Source of the DNA: Kitasatospora kifunensis
GTDB lineage: Bacteria; Actinomycetota; Actinomycetes; Streptomycetales; Streptomycetaceae
Assembly (NCBI RefSeq): GCF_014203855.1
Contig: NZ_JACHJV010000001.1
Location: forward strand, 2,790,001-2,854,000
Direction: 5' to 3'
DNA length: 64,000 nt
The position numbers and the translations under genes were made by a program. The notes under the pieces were generated by a model, which saw only the letters and a list, made by a program, of their open reading frames with translations, had not been told where the DNA came from and ran no database searches. Shown here in pieces: positions 16,250 to 24,505 of the stretch (positions within the stretch are counted from its first letter, which is position 1; each line of letters starts with the position of its first letter).

Positions 16250-17863
16250 TCAGTCCTGGCCGGGTTCCAGGCCGGACTTGAGCAGGACGTAGGTGTAGGC
16301 GTCCTCCAGCGCGTGCCAGGAGGCGTCGATCACGTTGTCGGCGACCCCCACGGTGGACCAGGTGGCGGTGCCGTCGGCGGACTCCACCAGCACCCGGGTG
16401 CGCGAGCCTGTGCCGTGACTGCCCTCCAGGATCCGGACCTTGTAGTCCACCAGTTCCAGCTTGGCCAGCTGCGGGTAGATCCGCTCCAGCGCGGTGCGCA
16501 GCGCCCGGTCCAGCGCGTCCACCGGGCCGTTGCCCTCACCGGTGGCCACGATCCGCTCACCCTTGGCCCAGAGCTTCACGGTGGCCTCGTTGCCCGTACC
16601 GCCCTCCTGCCGCTGCTCGCTGATGGTGCGCCAGGACTCCAGGGTGAAGAACCGCAGCCGACTGCCGTGCACCTCCTCGCGCAGCAGCAGCTCGAAGGAG
16701 GCGTCGGCGGCCTCGTAGGTGTAGCCGAGGTTCTCCTGCTCCTTGACCCTGGCGACCACCCGGCCCAGCAACTCGCGCTCGGCGGACAGGTCGTAGCCCA
16801 GCTCCCGGCCCTTGAGCTCGATCGAGGCCCGCCCGGCCATGTCGGAGACCAGCATCCGCATCGTGTTGCCGACGAGTTCGGGGTCGATGTGCTGGTACAG
16901 GTTCGGGTCGACCTTGATCGCGGAGGCGTGCAGGCCGCCCTTGTGTGCGAAGGCCGAGACCCCCACGTAGGGCTGGTGGGTGGCCGGAGTCAGATTGACC
17001 ACCTCGGCGATGGCGTGCGAGATCCGGGTCATCTCGGCCAACTTGCCGAGCGGCAGCACCGAGCGCCCGTACTTGATCTCCAACGCGCCGACCACCGGGA
17101 AGAGGTTGGCGTTGCCCACCCGCTCGCCGTAGCCGTTGGCCGTGCACTGGACGTGGCTGGCGCCGGCGTCCACCGCGGCCAGCGTGTTGGCGATCGCACA
17201 GCCGGTGTCGTCCTGCGCGTGGATGCCGAGCCGGGCACCGGTGGCGGCCAGCACCTCGGCGACGATCTCGCGCACGCCGCCGGGCAGCATCCCGCCGTTG
17301 GTGTCGCAGAGCACCACGACGTCGGCCCCCGCCTCGTACGCGGTGCGGACCACGGCGAGGGCGTAGTCGCGATTGGCCCGGTAGCCGTCGAAGAAGTGCT
17401 CACAGTCGATGAAGACCCGCCGGCCGCGCGAGCGCAGGTAGGCCACGCTGTCCCGGACCATCGCCAGGTTCTCCTCCAGCGTGGTGCGCAGGGCCAGTTC
17501 CACGTGGCGGTCGTGTGCCTTGGCGACCAGGGTGACCACCGGGGCACCGGAGTCGACCAGCGCCGCCAGCTGCGGATCCCGCGCCGCCTCGGCGCCGGCC
17601 CGACGGGTGGCCCCGAAAGCCACCAACTGGGCGTGCCGAAGATCCAGTTCGGTGGCGGCCCGGGCGAAGAACTCGGTGTCGCGGGGATTGGCACCGGGCC
17701 AACCGCCCTCGATGAACCCGACCCCGAAGTCGTCCAGGTGCCGTGCGATGGTCAGCTTGTCGGCCACCGTGAGGTTGATGCCCTCGCGCTGCGCGCCGTC
17801 GCGCAGGGTGGTGTCGAAGACGTGGAAGCTGTCGTCGGGGTGACGTGTACTGCCGTCGGTCAT
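16250..17863 (-). CDS. cimA: citramalate synthase
   Basis: 537 residues from the ATG at 17863 (MTDGSTRHPDDSFHVFDTTL). It belongs to the HMGL/2-isopropylmalate synthase family; DTTLRDGAQREGINL near residue 15-30 carries the metal and substrate residues, and the C-terminal 150 residues form the regulatory LeuA-type domain. Its length and the opening pattern fit the long citramalate synthase group, which condenses pyruvate and acetyl-CoA to make (R)-citramalate, the threonine-independent route to 2-oxobutyrate and isoleucine. Homocitrate or 2-isopropylmalate synthase are alternatives, but the latter would be a separate leuA. Upstream on the same strand is an attenuator whose leader peptide carries tandem isoleucine codons, which independently supports the isoleucine role. 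Confidence 0.88.
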   Translation of the reverse strand: MTDGSTRHPDDSFHVFDTTLRDGAQREGINLTVADKLTIARHLDDFGVGFIEGGWPGANPRDTEFFARAATELDLRHAQLVAFGATRRAGAEAARDPQLAALVDSGAPVVTLVAKAHDRHVELALRTTLEENLAMVRDSVAYLRSRGRRVFIDCEHFFDGYRANRDYALAVVRTAYEAGADVVVLCDTNGGMLPGGVREIVAEVLAATGARLGIHAQDDTGCAIANTLAAVDAGASHVQCTANGYGERVGNANLFPVVGALEIKYGRSVLPLGKLAEMTRISHAIAEVVNLTPATHQPYVGVSAFAHKGGLHASAIKVDPNLYQHIDPELVGNTMRMLVSDMAGRASIELKGRELGYDLSAERELLGRVVARVKEQENLGYTYEAADASFELLLREEVHGSRLRFFTLESWRTISEQRQEGGTGNEATVKLWAKGERIVATGEGNGPVDALDRALRTALERIYPQLAKLELVDYKVRILEGSHGTGSRTRVLVESADGTATWSTVGVADNVIDASWHALEDAYTYVLLKSGLEPGQD

Positions 17864-18030
17864 GGCCCTGGTTTCTCCGTTCGGGGAGATGTCTCTGCTT
17901 GTCTGCCGGTCTTCCGTCCCCGGCTCCACTGTCCACCATCCCGCGCGCCACCCGGCTCCCGACCCCGCCTGATGGGCGGGCGCCGGTGCGCCGGGTCCTC
18001 ACCGGTCGGCATGGGGTGGGCCGGACCGGG

Positions 18031-18170
18031 CAAAAACAAAAGACCCCTCGCGGGTGCGAGAGGTCTGCGCGCGGGTCTTGTGACACGGTGGTCGTCCCGC
18101 GGGGATCACTGCGGAACGGTCACTGCGGACCGGCGCGCCTGCTGCTAATAATGAGCGCGAGCGAGGACAC
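18031..18170 (-). promoter_or_regulatory. predicted isoleucine attenuator of cimA
   Basis: On the minus strand, in order: a 16-codon leader (18170-18120) with tandem ATT codons; a segment (18138-18128) able to pair with 18077-18067 over 11 positions with one mismatch; then a terminator hairpin (18066-18041; 5 bp, one mismatch, 5 bp, loop 18055-18052) followed by a T-rich tail TTTTGTTTTTG. The cimA ATG lies about 170 nt further on. A ribosome stalled at the Ile codons would change which helix forms, the classical amino acid attenuation design. A weak -35 CCGACC / -10 CAGACT pair just upstream would make the leader transcript start at or near its GTG. Confidence 0.6.
18120..18170 (-). CDS. cimA leader peptide with tandem Ile codons
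   Basis: GTG followed by codons for SSLALIISSRRAGPQ and TGA, 16 codons in all. Both isoleucines are encoded by ATT, a codon rarely used in this GC-rich genome, which is what makes the reading persuasive. There is no clear Shine-Dalgarno sequence; a leaderless start or the in-frame GTG at 18188 are possible. Its stop codon lies just before the hairpin-forming region of the attenuator. Confidence 0.5.
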   Translation of the reverse strand: MSSLALIISSRRAGPQ

Positions 18171-18233
18171 GTCGGCAGTCTGGCACACGATCCGGATGGC
18201 GGTCGGGACGTCTCGCGATCCGGGACGGGTGTG

Positions 18234-18800
18234 TCAGGTCAACCGCTCGGTCTCCAACGCGAACCCGAAAGGGGCGGGGAGGTCGAGGGGAGTGCCGACG
18301 GCAACCGACGTGACGCGTCGGTAGTCCCCGCTCTTCGGGTTGCTGTGCAGCACCACCTTGTCTGCCTTCCGGTCCACCAGGAGATAGAGCGGGATCCCTG
18401 CAGCGGCGTAGCCGGTCCGCTTGGCCTCCCGGTCCCTACTCGGATCGGTGGAGGTCACCTCCACGACCATCTGCACTCGGTCGGGCAACATCCATGGAGG
18501 TTGCCCGTCGAACGCACCCTCGTCAGCGAAGGTTCCGTCCGGAATGTACCGCCCGTCCGGAACGATGAGGCCCTTGTGGCCGGCGAAGGTGAGGTCCGCC
18601 TCGCATCGACGGAAGACCTGCCTGACGATCCGACCGATCGCGGCCTCGTGGTCGCCATCCGGCGGTGGGCTCAAGATGATCTCCCCTTCGATGAGCTCAG
18701 CCTTGAAACCTTCAGGGGTCTCCAGCTCCAGGAAGGCATCCAGCAGGCCGTCGCCCTCATCGCTCGGGGTCACAGTCACCTCATGCATCAGTGCGGTCAC
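18234..18800 (-). CDS. Uma2-family (DUF820) putative endonuclease
   Basis: 188 residues from GTG at 18800, with AAGGAGGGG five to nine bases upstream. The Uma2 pattern is clear: KAELIEGEIILSPPP near residue 33, a PDG(R/T)YIPDGTF segment, LPDRVQMVVEVTS near 107, and DREAKRTGYAAAGIPLYLLVD, the family's PD-(D/E)XK nuclease-like core (D, E-V-x-S and K). These proteins are abundant in streptomycetes and cyanobacteria and their cellular role is not known. It sits between cimA and ilvE, downstream of the ilvE terminator, so it is an independent unit. A second, divergent Uma2 gene lies at 21298-21861. Confidence 0.85.
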   Translation of the reverse strand: MTALMHEVTVTPSDEGDGLLDAFLELETPEGFKAELIEGEIILSPPPDGDHEAAIGRIVRQVFRRCEADLTFAGHKGLIVPDGRYIPDGTFADEGAFDGQPPWMLPDRVQMVVEVTSTDPSRDREAKRTGYAAAGIPLYLLVDRKADKVVLHSNPKSGDYRRVTSVAVGTPLDLPAPFGFALETERLT

Positions 18801-18854
18801 GGCCCCTCCTTCCGGTCCACAGAGCTCAACGAGCGGAACACTTCGAGGTTACCC

Positions 18855-18890
18855 ACGCCGGGCGCCCTGCGATCGTGGGGCGCCCGGCGT
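18855..18890 (-). terminator. terminator of ilvE
   Basis: A perfect 13-bp inverted repeat (18855-18867 with 18878-18890, 10-nt loop) starts 10 nt beyond the ilvE stop codon on the minus strand. Confidence 0.75.
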
Positions 18891-18900
18891 TGCAGCGGAC

Positions 18901-20013
18901 TCAGACGATCGGGTGCATCCAGCCGTGGGTGTCCTTGGCAGTGCCGCCCTGCAGGGCCAGCAGGGCCTCGCGCAGGCGCATGGTGACCGGGCCGGGCTCG
19001 CCCTTGCCCACCGTCCAGTCGGCGCGGGCGGACTTGACCGTGCCGACCGGGGTGATCACGGCGGCGGTGCCGCAGGCGAAGACCTCGGTCAGGGTGCCGT
19101 CGGCGTTGCCCTGCTTCCACTCGTCGGTGGAGATCCGGCGCTCCTCGGTGGCGTAGCCGAGGTCGGCGGCGATGGTGAGCAGCGAGTCGCGGGTGATGCC
19201 GGGCAGCAGCGCGCCGGAGAGGGCCGGGGTGACGATCCGGGCGTCCTCGCCCTCGCCGAAGACGAAGTACAGGTTCATGCCCCCCATCTCCTCGATCCAC
19301 TTGTGCTCGGCCGCGTCCAGCCAGACCACCTGGTCGCAGCCCTGCGCGGCGGCCTGCGCCTGGGCGACCAGCGAAGCGGCGTAGTTGCCGGCGAACTTGG
19401 CGGCACCGGTGCCACCGGGCGCGGCGCGCACGTACTCCTCGGAGAGCCAGACCGAGACCGGCTTCACGCCACCGGAGAAGTAGGCACCGGCCGGGGAGGC
19501 GATCACCATGAAGAGGTACTCGTTGGCCGGGCGGACACCCAGACCGACCTCGGTGGCGAACATGAAGGGCCGCAGGTACAGGCTCTGCTCGGCCTGGGTC
19601 GGCACCCAGTCGCGGTCCTGCTGGACCAGCAGCTCGACGGCCTTGACGAAGGCCTCGGTGGGCAGTTCGGGCATCGCGATGCGGCGGGCCGAGGCCTGGA
19701 AGCGGGCGGCGTTGGCCTCGGGGCGGAAGGTCGCGATCGAGCCGTCGGGCTGGCGGTAGGCCTTGAGACCCTCGAAGATCGACTGCCCGTAGTGCAGGGT
19801 CATGTTCGCCGGGTCCATCTCCAGCGGCGCGTACGGGGTGAGTTGGGCGTCGTGCCAGCCGCGGCCCTCGGTCCAGCGAATGGTGACCATGTGGTCGGTG
19901 AAGATCCGGCCGAAGCCGGGGTTCGCCAGCCGGGCCTCGCGCTCCGCCGCGGACAGCGGGTGCGCGGAAGGCTTGAGCTCGAACGTGATGGGCGCCTGGG
20001 TGGGCGTGGTCAT
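18901..20013 (-). CDS. ilvE: branched-chain amino acid aminotransferase
   Basis: 370 residues, fold-type IV PLP enzyme that transfers the amino group between glutamate and the 2-oxo acids of Val, Leu and Ile. [17 protein letters not shown] near residue 75-90 and the PLP lysine K206 in [16 protein letters not shown] are intact, and [10 protein letters not shown] near the end is the cofactor phosphate loop. The ATG start has GAAGGA eight bases upstream. It follows leuB after 182 nt that include a 10-bp hairpin, so it may be transcribed both from leuB and from its own promoter. It carries out the last step for all three branched-chain amino acids made by this locus. Confidence 0.96.
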   Translation of the reverse strand: MTTPTQAPITFELKPSAHPLSAAEREARLANPGFGRIFTDHMVTIRWTEGRGWHDAQLTPYAPLEMDPANMTLHYGQSIFEGLKAYRQPDGSIATFRPEANAARFQASARRIAMPELPTEAFVKAVELLVQQDRDWVPTQAEQSLYLRPFMFATEVGLGVRPANEYLFMVIASPAGAYFSGGVKPVSVWLSEEYVRAAPGGTGAAKFAGNYAASLVAQAQAAAQGCDQVVWLDAAEHKWIEEMGGMNLYFVFGEGEDARIVTPALSGALLPGITRDSLLTIAADLGYATEERRISTDEWKQGNADGTLTEVFACGTAAVITPVGTVKSARADWTVGKGEPGPVTMRLREALLALQGGTAKDTHGWMHPIV

Positions 20014-20095
20014 GGCTTCTGTCCTTCACCGTGTGGTTTGGTCAGGGCCGTGACCGCCATCGGGCGGTGGGTCGGGGGAACCCGGGTACGCCGAA

Positions 20096-20137
20096 GGCAC
20101 GGCCCACTGTTGATACTCGCATCTAAGGGGCCGTGCC
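20096..20137 (-). terminator. hairpin between leuB and ilvE
   Basis: A perfect 10-bp inverted repeat (20096-20105 with 20128-20137) with a 22-nt loop, 58 nt after the leuB stop and 83 nt before the ilvE start on the minus strand. It could be a leuB terminator or part of an ilvE leader; no U-tract follows. Confidence 0.45.
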
Positions 20138-20195
20138 GAACAGCTTGGGGGTTATTGCGCCCTCGGCGCCTCGCTCCGCCTTCCAGCCCGGCCCG

Positions 20196-21239
20196 TCAGC
20201 CGGATACTCGGCCGACGAGCGCGTCGCCGACCTCGGTGGTGCTGCGGGTGCCGGCGTTGCCGCGCTCGGCCAGGTCGGCGGCCACCGCGGCTTCGACCTT
20301 GGCCGCCTCGGCGGTGAAGCCGAGGTGGTCCAGGAGCATGGCGACCGAGAGCACGGTGGCGGTCGGGTCGGCCTTGCCCTGGCCCGCGATGTCCGGGGCG
20401 GAGCCGTGCACCGGCTCGAACATCGAGGGGAAGGCGCCGGAGGGGTTGATGTTGCCGCTCGCGGCCAGGCCGATACCGCCGGTGACGGCGGCGGCCAGGT
20501 CGGTCAGGATGTCGCCGAACAGGTTGTCGGTGACGATCACGTCGAACCGCTCGGGCTGGGTGACGAAGAAGATGGTCGCCGCGTCCACGTGCAGGTAGTC
20601 GGTGCTGACCTCGGGGAACTCCTGGCCGACCTGCTGGAAGATCCGGGTCCACAGGTGGCCGGCGTGCACCAGCACGTTGTTCTTGTGGACCAGGGTCAGC
20701 TTCTTGCGCGGGCGGGCGGCGGCCCGGCGGTACGCGTCGCGGACCACCCGCTCGATGCCGAAGGCGGTGTTGAGGCTGACCTCGGTGGCCACCTCCTGCT
20801 CGGTACCGGTGCGCAGCGAGCCGCCGTTGCCGACGTAGGGGCCCTCGGTGCCCTCGCGGACGACCACGAAGTCGATCTGGGGGCTGCCGGCCAGCGGCGA
20901 GGCCACGCCGGGGAAGAGCTTGCCCGGACGCAGGTTGATGTGGTGGTCGAAGGCGAACCGCAGCTTGAGCAGTAGCCCGCGCTCCAGCACCCCGGACGGG
21001 ACGGAGGGGTCGCCGATCGCGCCGAGCAGGATCGCGTCGTGCGTCTTCAGCTCCGCGAGGACCTCGTCCGGCAGGGTCTCACCGGATGCGTGGTAGCGGC
21101 GGGCACCGAGGTCGTACTCGGTGGTCTCCAGCTTGACGTCACCGGGGAGGGCGGCGGCAAGCACCTTGAGGCCCTCGGCCACCACTTCCTGGCCGATACC
21201 GTCACCGGGGATCACTGCGAGACGAAGGCTGCGAGACAT
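20196..21239 (-). CDS. leuB: 3-isopropylmalate dehydrogenase
   Basis: 347 residues from the ATG at 21239 ([20 protein letters not shown]), the usual length and opening of actinobacterial LeuB; an upstream in-frame GTG at 21275 is less likely. It oxidatively decarboxylates 3-isopropylmalate with NAD+ in leucine synthesis. Visible motifs are the GDGIG nucleotide loop, the LRPGKL arginine segment, VREGTEGPY, the catalytic lysine in TLVHKNNVL, and [20 protein letters not shown] with the metal-binding aspartates. It lies upstream of ilvE on the same strand and is separated from the Uma2 gene at 21298 by only 58 nt. Confidence 0.96.
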   Translation of the reverse strand: MSRSLRLAVIPGDGIGQEVVAEGLKVLAAALPGDVKLETTEYDLGARRYHASGETLPDEVLAELKTHDAILLGAIGDPSVPSGVLERGLLLKLRFAFDHHINLRPGKLFPGVASPLAGSPQIDFVVVREGTEGPYVGNGGSLRTGTEQEVATEVSLNTAFGIERVVRDAYRRAAARPRKKLTLVHKNNVLVHAGHLWTRIFQQVGQEFPEVSTDYLHVDAATIFFVTQPERFDVIVTDNLFGDILTDLAAAVTGGIGLAASGNINPSGAFPSMFEPVHGSAPDIAGQGKADPTATVLSVAMLLDHLGFTAEAAKVEAAVAADLAERGNAGTRSTTEVGDALVGRVSG

Positions 21240-21297
21240 GAGGGGAACGGTACTCCGGGTCTCGGGGAGTGACACCTGACGTCCAGAATGCGGACGA

Positions 21298-21861
21298 CTA
21301 GGAGAGCTTGACGTCCATCGGGAAGGGGTGCTCGATCGTCAGGCGGTCGTGGAAGATGCCGGTCGGGACGTAGCTGTTGGTGGCCGGGTCGCGTTCGTAG
21401 GTGTAGACGACCGGACTGCCCTCGTTGCTCTCGACGCGCCAGAAGTAGCGGATTCCGGCTGCGGCGTACTTACGGGGCTTGACCTCGCGGTCTCGCTCCT
21501 GCGACTCCTCCGAGACGACCTCCACCGCGAGCAGGACGTCCTCGGCCTTGATCCAGGTGTCCTTGGGTCCGGTTTCCGCCGACAGCGGAGCCACCGCCAG
21601 GTCCGGTTCGGGCCGGTTCCGCTTCCCCAGCACCACGGAGAACTCGCGCCAGACGTCCCAGCCAGCTGGGATCACCGCGAGCAACGCGTGCTCCAGCAAC
21701 CGAAGTGTCCGGAAGTGAAAAACCGTCTGTGTGCTCACGAAGATCAGACTCCCGTCGATCAGCTCCGTGTGCGGAGGCAGGTCGGGGAGCCGGTCCAAGT
21801 CCTCGGCCGTCCAGCCGCCAGCCGGGGGCCGCAGCCAGTCCGGGAACGGTGCGACGCTCAT
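21298..21861 (-). CDS. Uma2-family (DUF820) putative endonuclease
   Basis: 187 residues from the ATG at 21861 ([17 protein letters not shown]), six bases after GGGAG; the longer frame to 21894 lacks a ribosome site. It shows [15 protein letters not shown] near residue 40, [30 protein letters not shown] and [13 protein letters not shown], the Uma2 signature with likely PD-(D/E)XK residues. It is not closely similar to the Uma2 gene at 18234; the pair brackets ilvE and leuB. Its start codon overlaps the possible start of the divergent membrane protein. Function unknown. Confidence 0.85.
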   Translation of the reverse strand: MSVAPFPDWLRPPAGGWTAEDLDRLPDLPPHTELIDGSLIFVSTQTVFHFRTLRLLEHALLAVIPAGWDVWREFSVVLGKRNRPEPDLAVAPLSAETGPKDTWIKAEDVLLAVEVVSEESQERDREVKPRKYAAAGIRYFWRVESNEGSPVVYTYERDPATNSYVPTGIFHDRLTIEHPFPMDVKLS

Positions 21862-21871
21862 GATTACTCCC

Positions 21872-24505
21872 ATGCGGAGATTCTGGCGGTCCACTTCAGG
21901 CTACCCGGCGGGTCCTGAGGGGGAATCACCCGAACGTGTCCGCCTCGCCGTGCTGGGCTCCGCCGGGCTGGCGGTGGGGGCGTACGTGGTGGCACTCGCC
22001 GCGCGCAGGGGGTATCCCTTCGGGCACGGGCCGCGGCCCGGGAGCCGGCTGACCGAGCAGGTCATCCCGCTCTACGCGCACCTGTGGGACCTGCTGCGCG
22101 GGCACGGGGGCGGGGACCTGCTGGTCAACTGGAACAGCGGGTACGGGGTGCCGTTCCTGCCCGATCTGGCGACCGACCTGCTGAATCCGTTCTCCTTCCT
22201 GGTCGTGCTCTTCCCACGCGACCAGGTGGGGCTGGCGGTCTTCCTCACCACCCTGCTGAGCATCGGCCTGGGCACCGCGCTGATGACCGTCTTCCTGGGG
22301 CGGCTGCACCCGGGCTCGCCGTGGCTGCGGGCACTGCTGGCCACCGGATACGGGCTCTGCGCCTGGGGGCTGGTGGACGGTCTTGAGCAGCCCGCCTGGC
22401 TCTGGGGGCTGGTCTCGCTGCCGCTGCTCTGCCTGGCCTTCGACCGTTGCGTGCGGCGCACCGGCTGGCCGTTGGGCGCGGCGGCCCTCGCGCTGGCCTG
22501 GGTGGGCAACTTCTACACCGCCGCGACCGCCTCGCTCGGGGCCGGCCTGGTGCTGGTGCTGCGACTGCTGCTGGAGCAGCGCCCGGTGCGCGAGCGGCTG
22601 TGCTCGCTGGGACGGGCGCTGGCGATGGTGACGGTCGGGATCGGGGCGGCGGCGCCGGTGCTCTGGGTGACCTTCGAGGCCGGGCGGGACGCGGTGCCCG
22701 CCGCCGTGCTGCACCCGGGCACGCCGAGCCTGCCCGACTACCTGGCCCAGCTGCTGCCCGGCGGGCTCACCGGGCGCGGCCTGCCCGACGTCTTCGTCGG
22801 CGTGTTCGGTCTGCTGCTGGTGGCCGCGCTGCCGTTCAACCGCGCGGTGCGACTGCGGGAGCGGCTGGCCTGGCCGCTGGCGCTGCTGCTGGTCGCGGCC
22901 TCGTTCGTGTGGCGGCCGAGCCAGTTGCTCTGGCACGTGGCGACCGCGCCCGAGGGCGATCCCTACCGCTCGACCTTTGTGCTGGCCGGGCTGCTGACCA
23001 TGGCCGCCTGGGTCTGCCTGGCGCACCGCCCCGGGCCGCTCGCGCTCGGCGGCGGGGTGGCGCTGCTCGCCGTGCTGGCCGCGCTGACCCAGGCCCAGGC
23101 GTCGACCGGGCCGATCACCTGGGTGCTGCTGGGGGCCGGGGTCCCGGTGCTGGTGGGGGCACTCTGGGCCTTGGCGGCCTCGGCCTCGATCTCAGCCCCG
23201 ACCTCGATCTCCGCCTCGGCTGGGACGGCCGAGCGGCGGGCACGGGGGTTGCGGCGCGCCGCAGCGGCGGTGCTGAGCTGCGCCGTCTTCGCGGGGACGA
23301 GCGCGGCGGCCTACTCGGTGCTGGGGCCGCACGACCGCGAGCCGCAGGACCCGACGGCGGCCGCGACCGCGTCCGGGGCGACGCCGGGCCTGGCGGCCGC
23401 GCAGCTGGCGGCGGCCCGGCAGCTGATCCAGCGGGCCCAGGACTGGCCGGCCACCCGGACCGACCCCGGTCCGCACCTGTTCACCGGCAACGATCCGATG
23501 CTGCTGGGCGGCCAGGGCGGCGGCTACCGCAGTGACTACCTGCCGCAGGCCACCGCGCAGGCGCTGCACGGGCTGGGCGCCGGTTGGCTGCTACAGGGGC
23601 GCCAGACGCTCAGCGCCGCGGATCCGGTCGGGCAGGCGCTCCTCGCGGTGGGCAGCTCCCTCCAACCCGACCTGACGGTGCGCCAGGCCTCGGCGGCGCC
23701 GCTGGTCACGGTGCACCCGCCCGGGACGCTGGACCTGCCGAGCGGCGCCTCGCTCTGGGCACGCCAGCAGGCGCTGCTCGGCGCGACGGTCTACCAGGTC
23801 CCGGCGCTGGTGCCGGGTAGCGGTCCGGCGCCGACCGACCACGGCCGCAGCGGCTGGTCACTGCCCACCACGCCGACCGGCCAGGCCGGCACCGAGCTCA
23901 CCGCCAGTTGCTCGCCCGGGCGTGCGGCCTACCTCTACGCGCCCTACCTGGACGGGCAGTTGAGTTGGCCGGGCGGCTCGCTGACGGCGCGCGGGGAGCA
24001 GAACGCGACGGCTCTGCCGATCGTGCCGCTCGGTCCTGTGCCGGCCGACGGTGTGGTGCGGGTGACGGTGCGCGTCGAGCTGGCCACCCAGGTGCCGGCC
24101 AGCCCGTTCGGCTGCCTCGATCCGGCGGCGCTGAGCCAGGCGGTGCAGGCGCTGCGTGCGAGCGGGGCCCGGCAGGTGCGGGCCGGTGGGCACACGATCA
24201 CCGCCGGGCTGCCACCGGGCAGTACGGGCAGCGCGGTGGTCGCGGTGCCCGCCGTGCCGGGGTGGCGGTGCGGGGTGGACGGCGCACCGCCGGCCCCGGC
24301 GGGGTCGGCCCAGAGGCTGCTCGCCGTCCCGCTGGGGTCCGGCGCAAGCCGCCTGACCTGCGCCTTCGAGCAGCCAGGGCTGGCGCCAGGGCTGCAGGTG
24401 ACCGCCTCGGCGGTGGGGGTCTGGCTGCTGGTGACGGCATGGAGCTGGTGGCGCCGCCGGAGCCCGGCGGCGCCCGCACCGCAGGTCAGCCGGCCGGCAG
24501 GGTGA
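21872..24505 (+). CDS. large multi-pass membrane protein, YfhO-like
   Basis: About 877 residues if translation starts at the ATG at 21872; the start is uncertain (ATG 21860 and GTG 21950 are also in frame and none has a good ribosome site). It has about a dozen hydrophobic segments from residue 25 to 480 (for example LAVFLTTLLSIGLGTALMTV and LAWPLALLLVAASFVW), a roughly 300-residue extracytoplasmic region, and a final TM segment VTASAVGVWLLVTAWSWW. LLNPFSFLVVLFPRD, and GDPYRSTFVLAGLL near residue 370, resemble the YfhO family of membrane proteins tied to glycosylation of cell-wall polymers or lipoproteins. The gene overlaps the convergent protease gene by 20 bases at its 3' end. Confidence 0.7.
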   Translation: MRRFWRSTSGYPAGPEGESPERVRLAVLGSAGLAVGAYVVALAARRGYPFGHGPRPGSRLTEQVIPLYAHLWDLLRGHGGGDLLVNWNSGYGVPFLPDLATDLLNPFSFLVVLFPRDQVGLAVFLTTLLSIGLGTALMTVFLGRLHPGSPWLRALLATGYGLCAWGLVDGLEQPAWLWGLVSLPLLCLAFDRCVRRTGWPLGAAALALAWVGNFYTAATASLGAGLVLVLRLLLEQRPVRERLCSLGRALAMVTVGIGAAAPVLWVTFEAGRDAVPAAVLHPGTPSLPDYLAQLLPGGLTGRGLPDVFVGVFGLLLVAALPFNRAVRLRERLAWPLALLLVAASFVWRPSQLLWHVATAPEGDPYRSTFVLAGLLTMAAWVCLAHRPGPLALGGGVALLAVLAALTQAQASTGPITWVLLGAGVPVLVGALWALAASASISAPTSISASAGTAERRARGLRRAAAAVLSCAVFAGTSAAAYSVLGPHDREPQDPTAAATASGATPGLAAAQLAAARQLIQRAQDWPATRTDPGPHLFTGNDPMLLGGQGGGYRSDYLPQATAQALHGLGAGWLLQGRQTLSAADPVGQALLAVGSSLQPDLTVRQASAAPLVTVHPPGTLDLPSGASLWARQQALLGATVYQVPALVPGSGPAPTDHGRSGWSLPTTPTGQAGTELTASCSPGRAAYLYAPYLDGQLSWPGGSLTARGEQNATALPIVPLGPVPADGVVRVTVRVELATQVPASPFGCLDPAALSQAVQALRASGARQVRAGGHTITAGLPPGSTGSAVVAVPAVPGWRCGVDGAPPAPAGSAQRLLAVPLGSGASRLTCAFEQPGLAPGLQVTASAVGVWLLVTAWSWWRRRSPAAPAPQVSRPAG

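Noticed and set aside
20014..20195. Possible attenuator in front of ilvE, because a hairpin and a short ATG frame are present
   Set aside because: The short frame lacks runs of branched-chain codons and the hairpin has no U-tract; kept only as a terminator-like hairpin.
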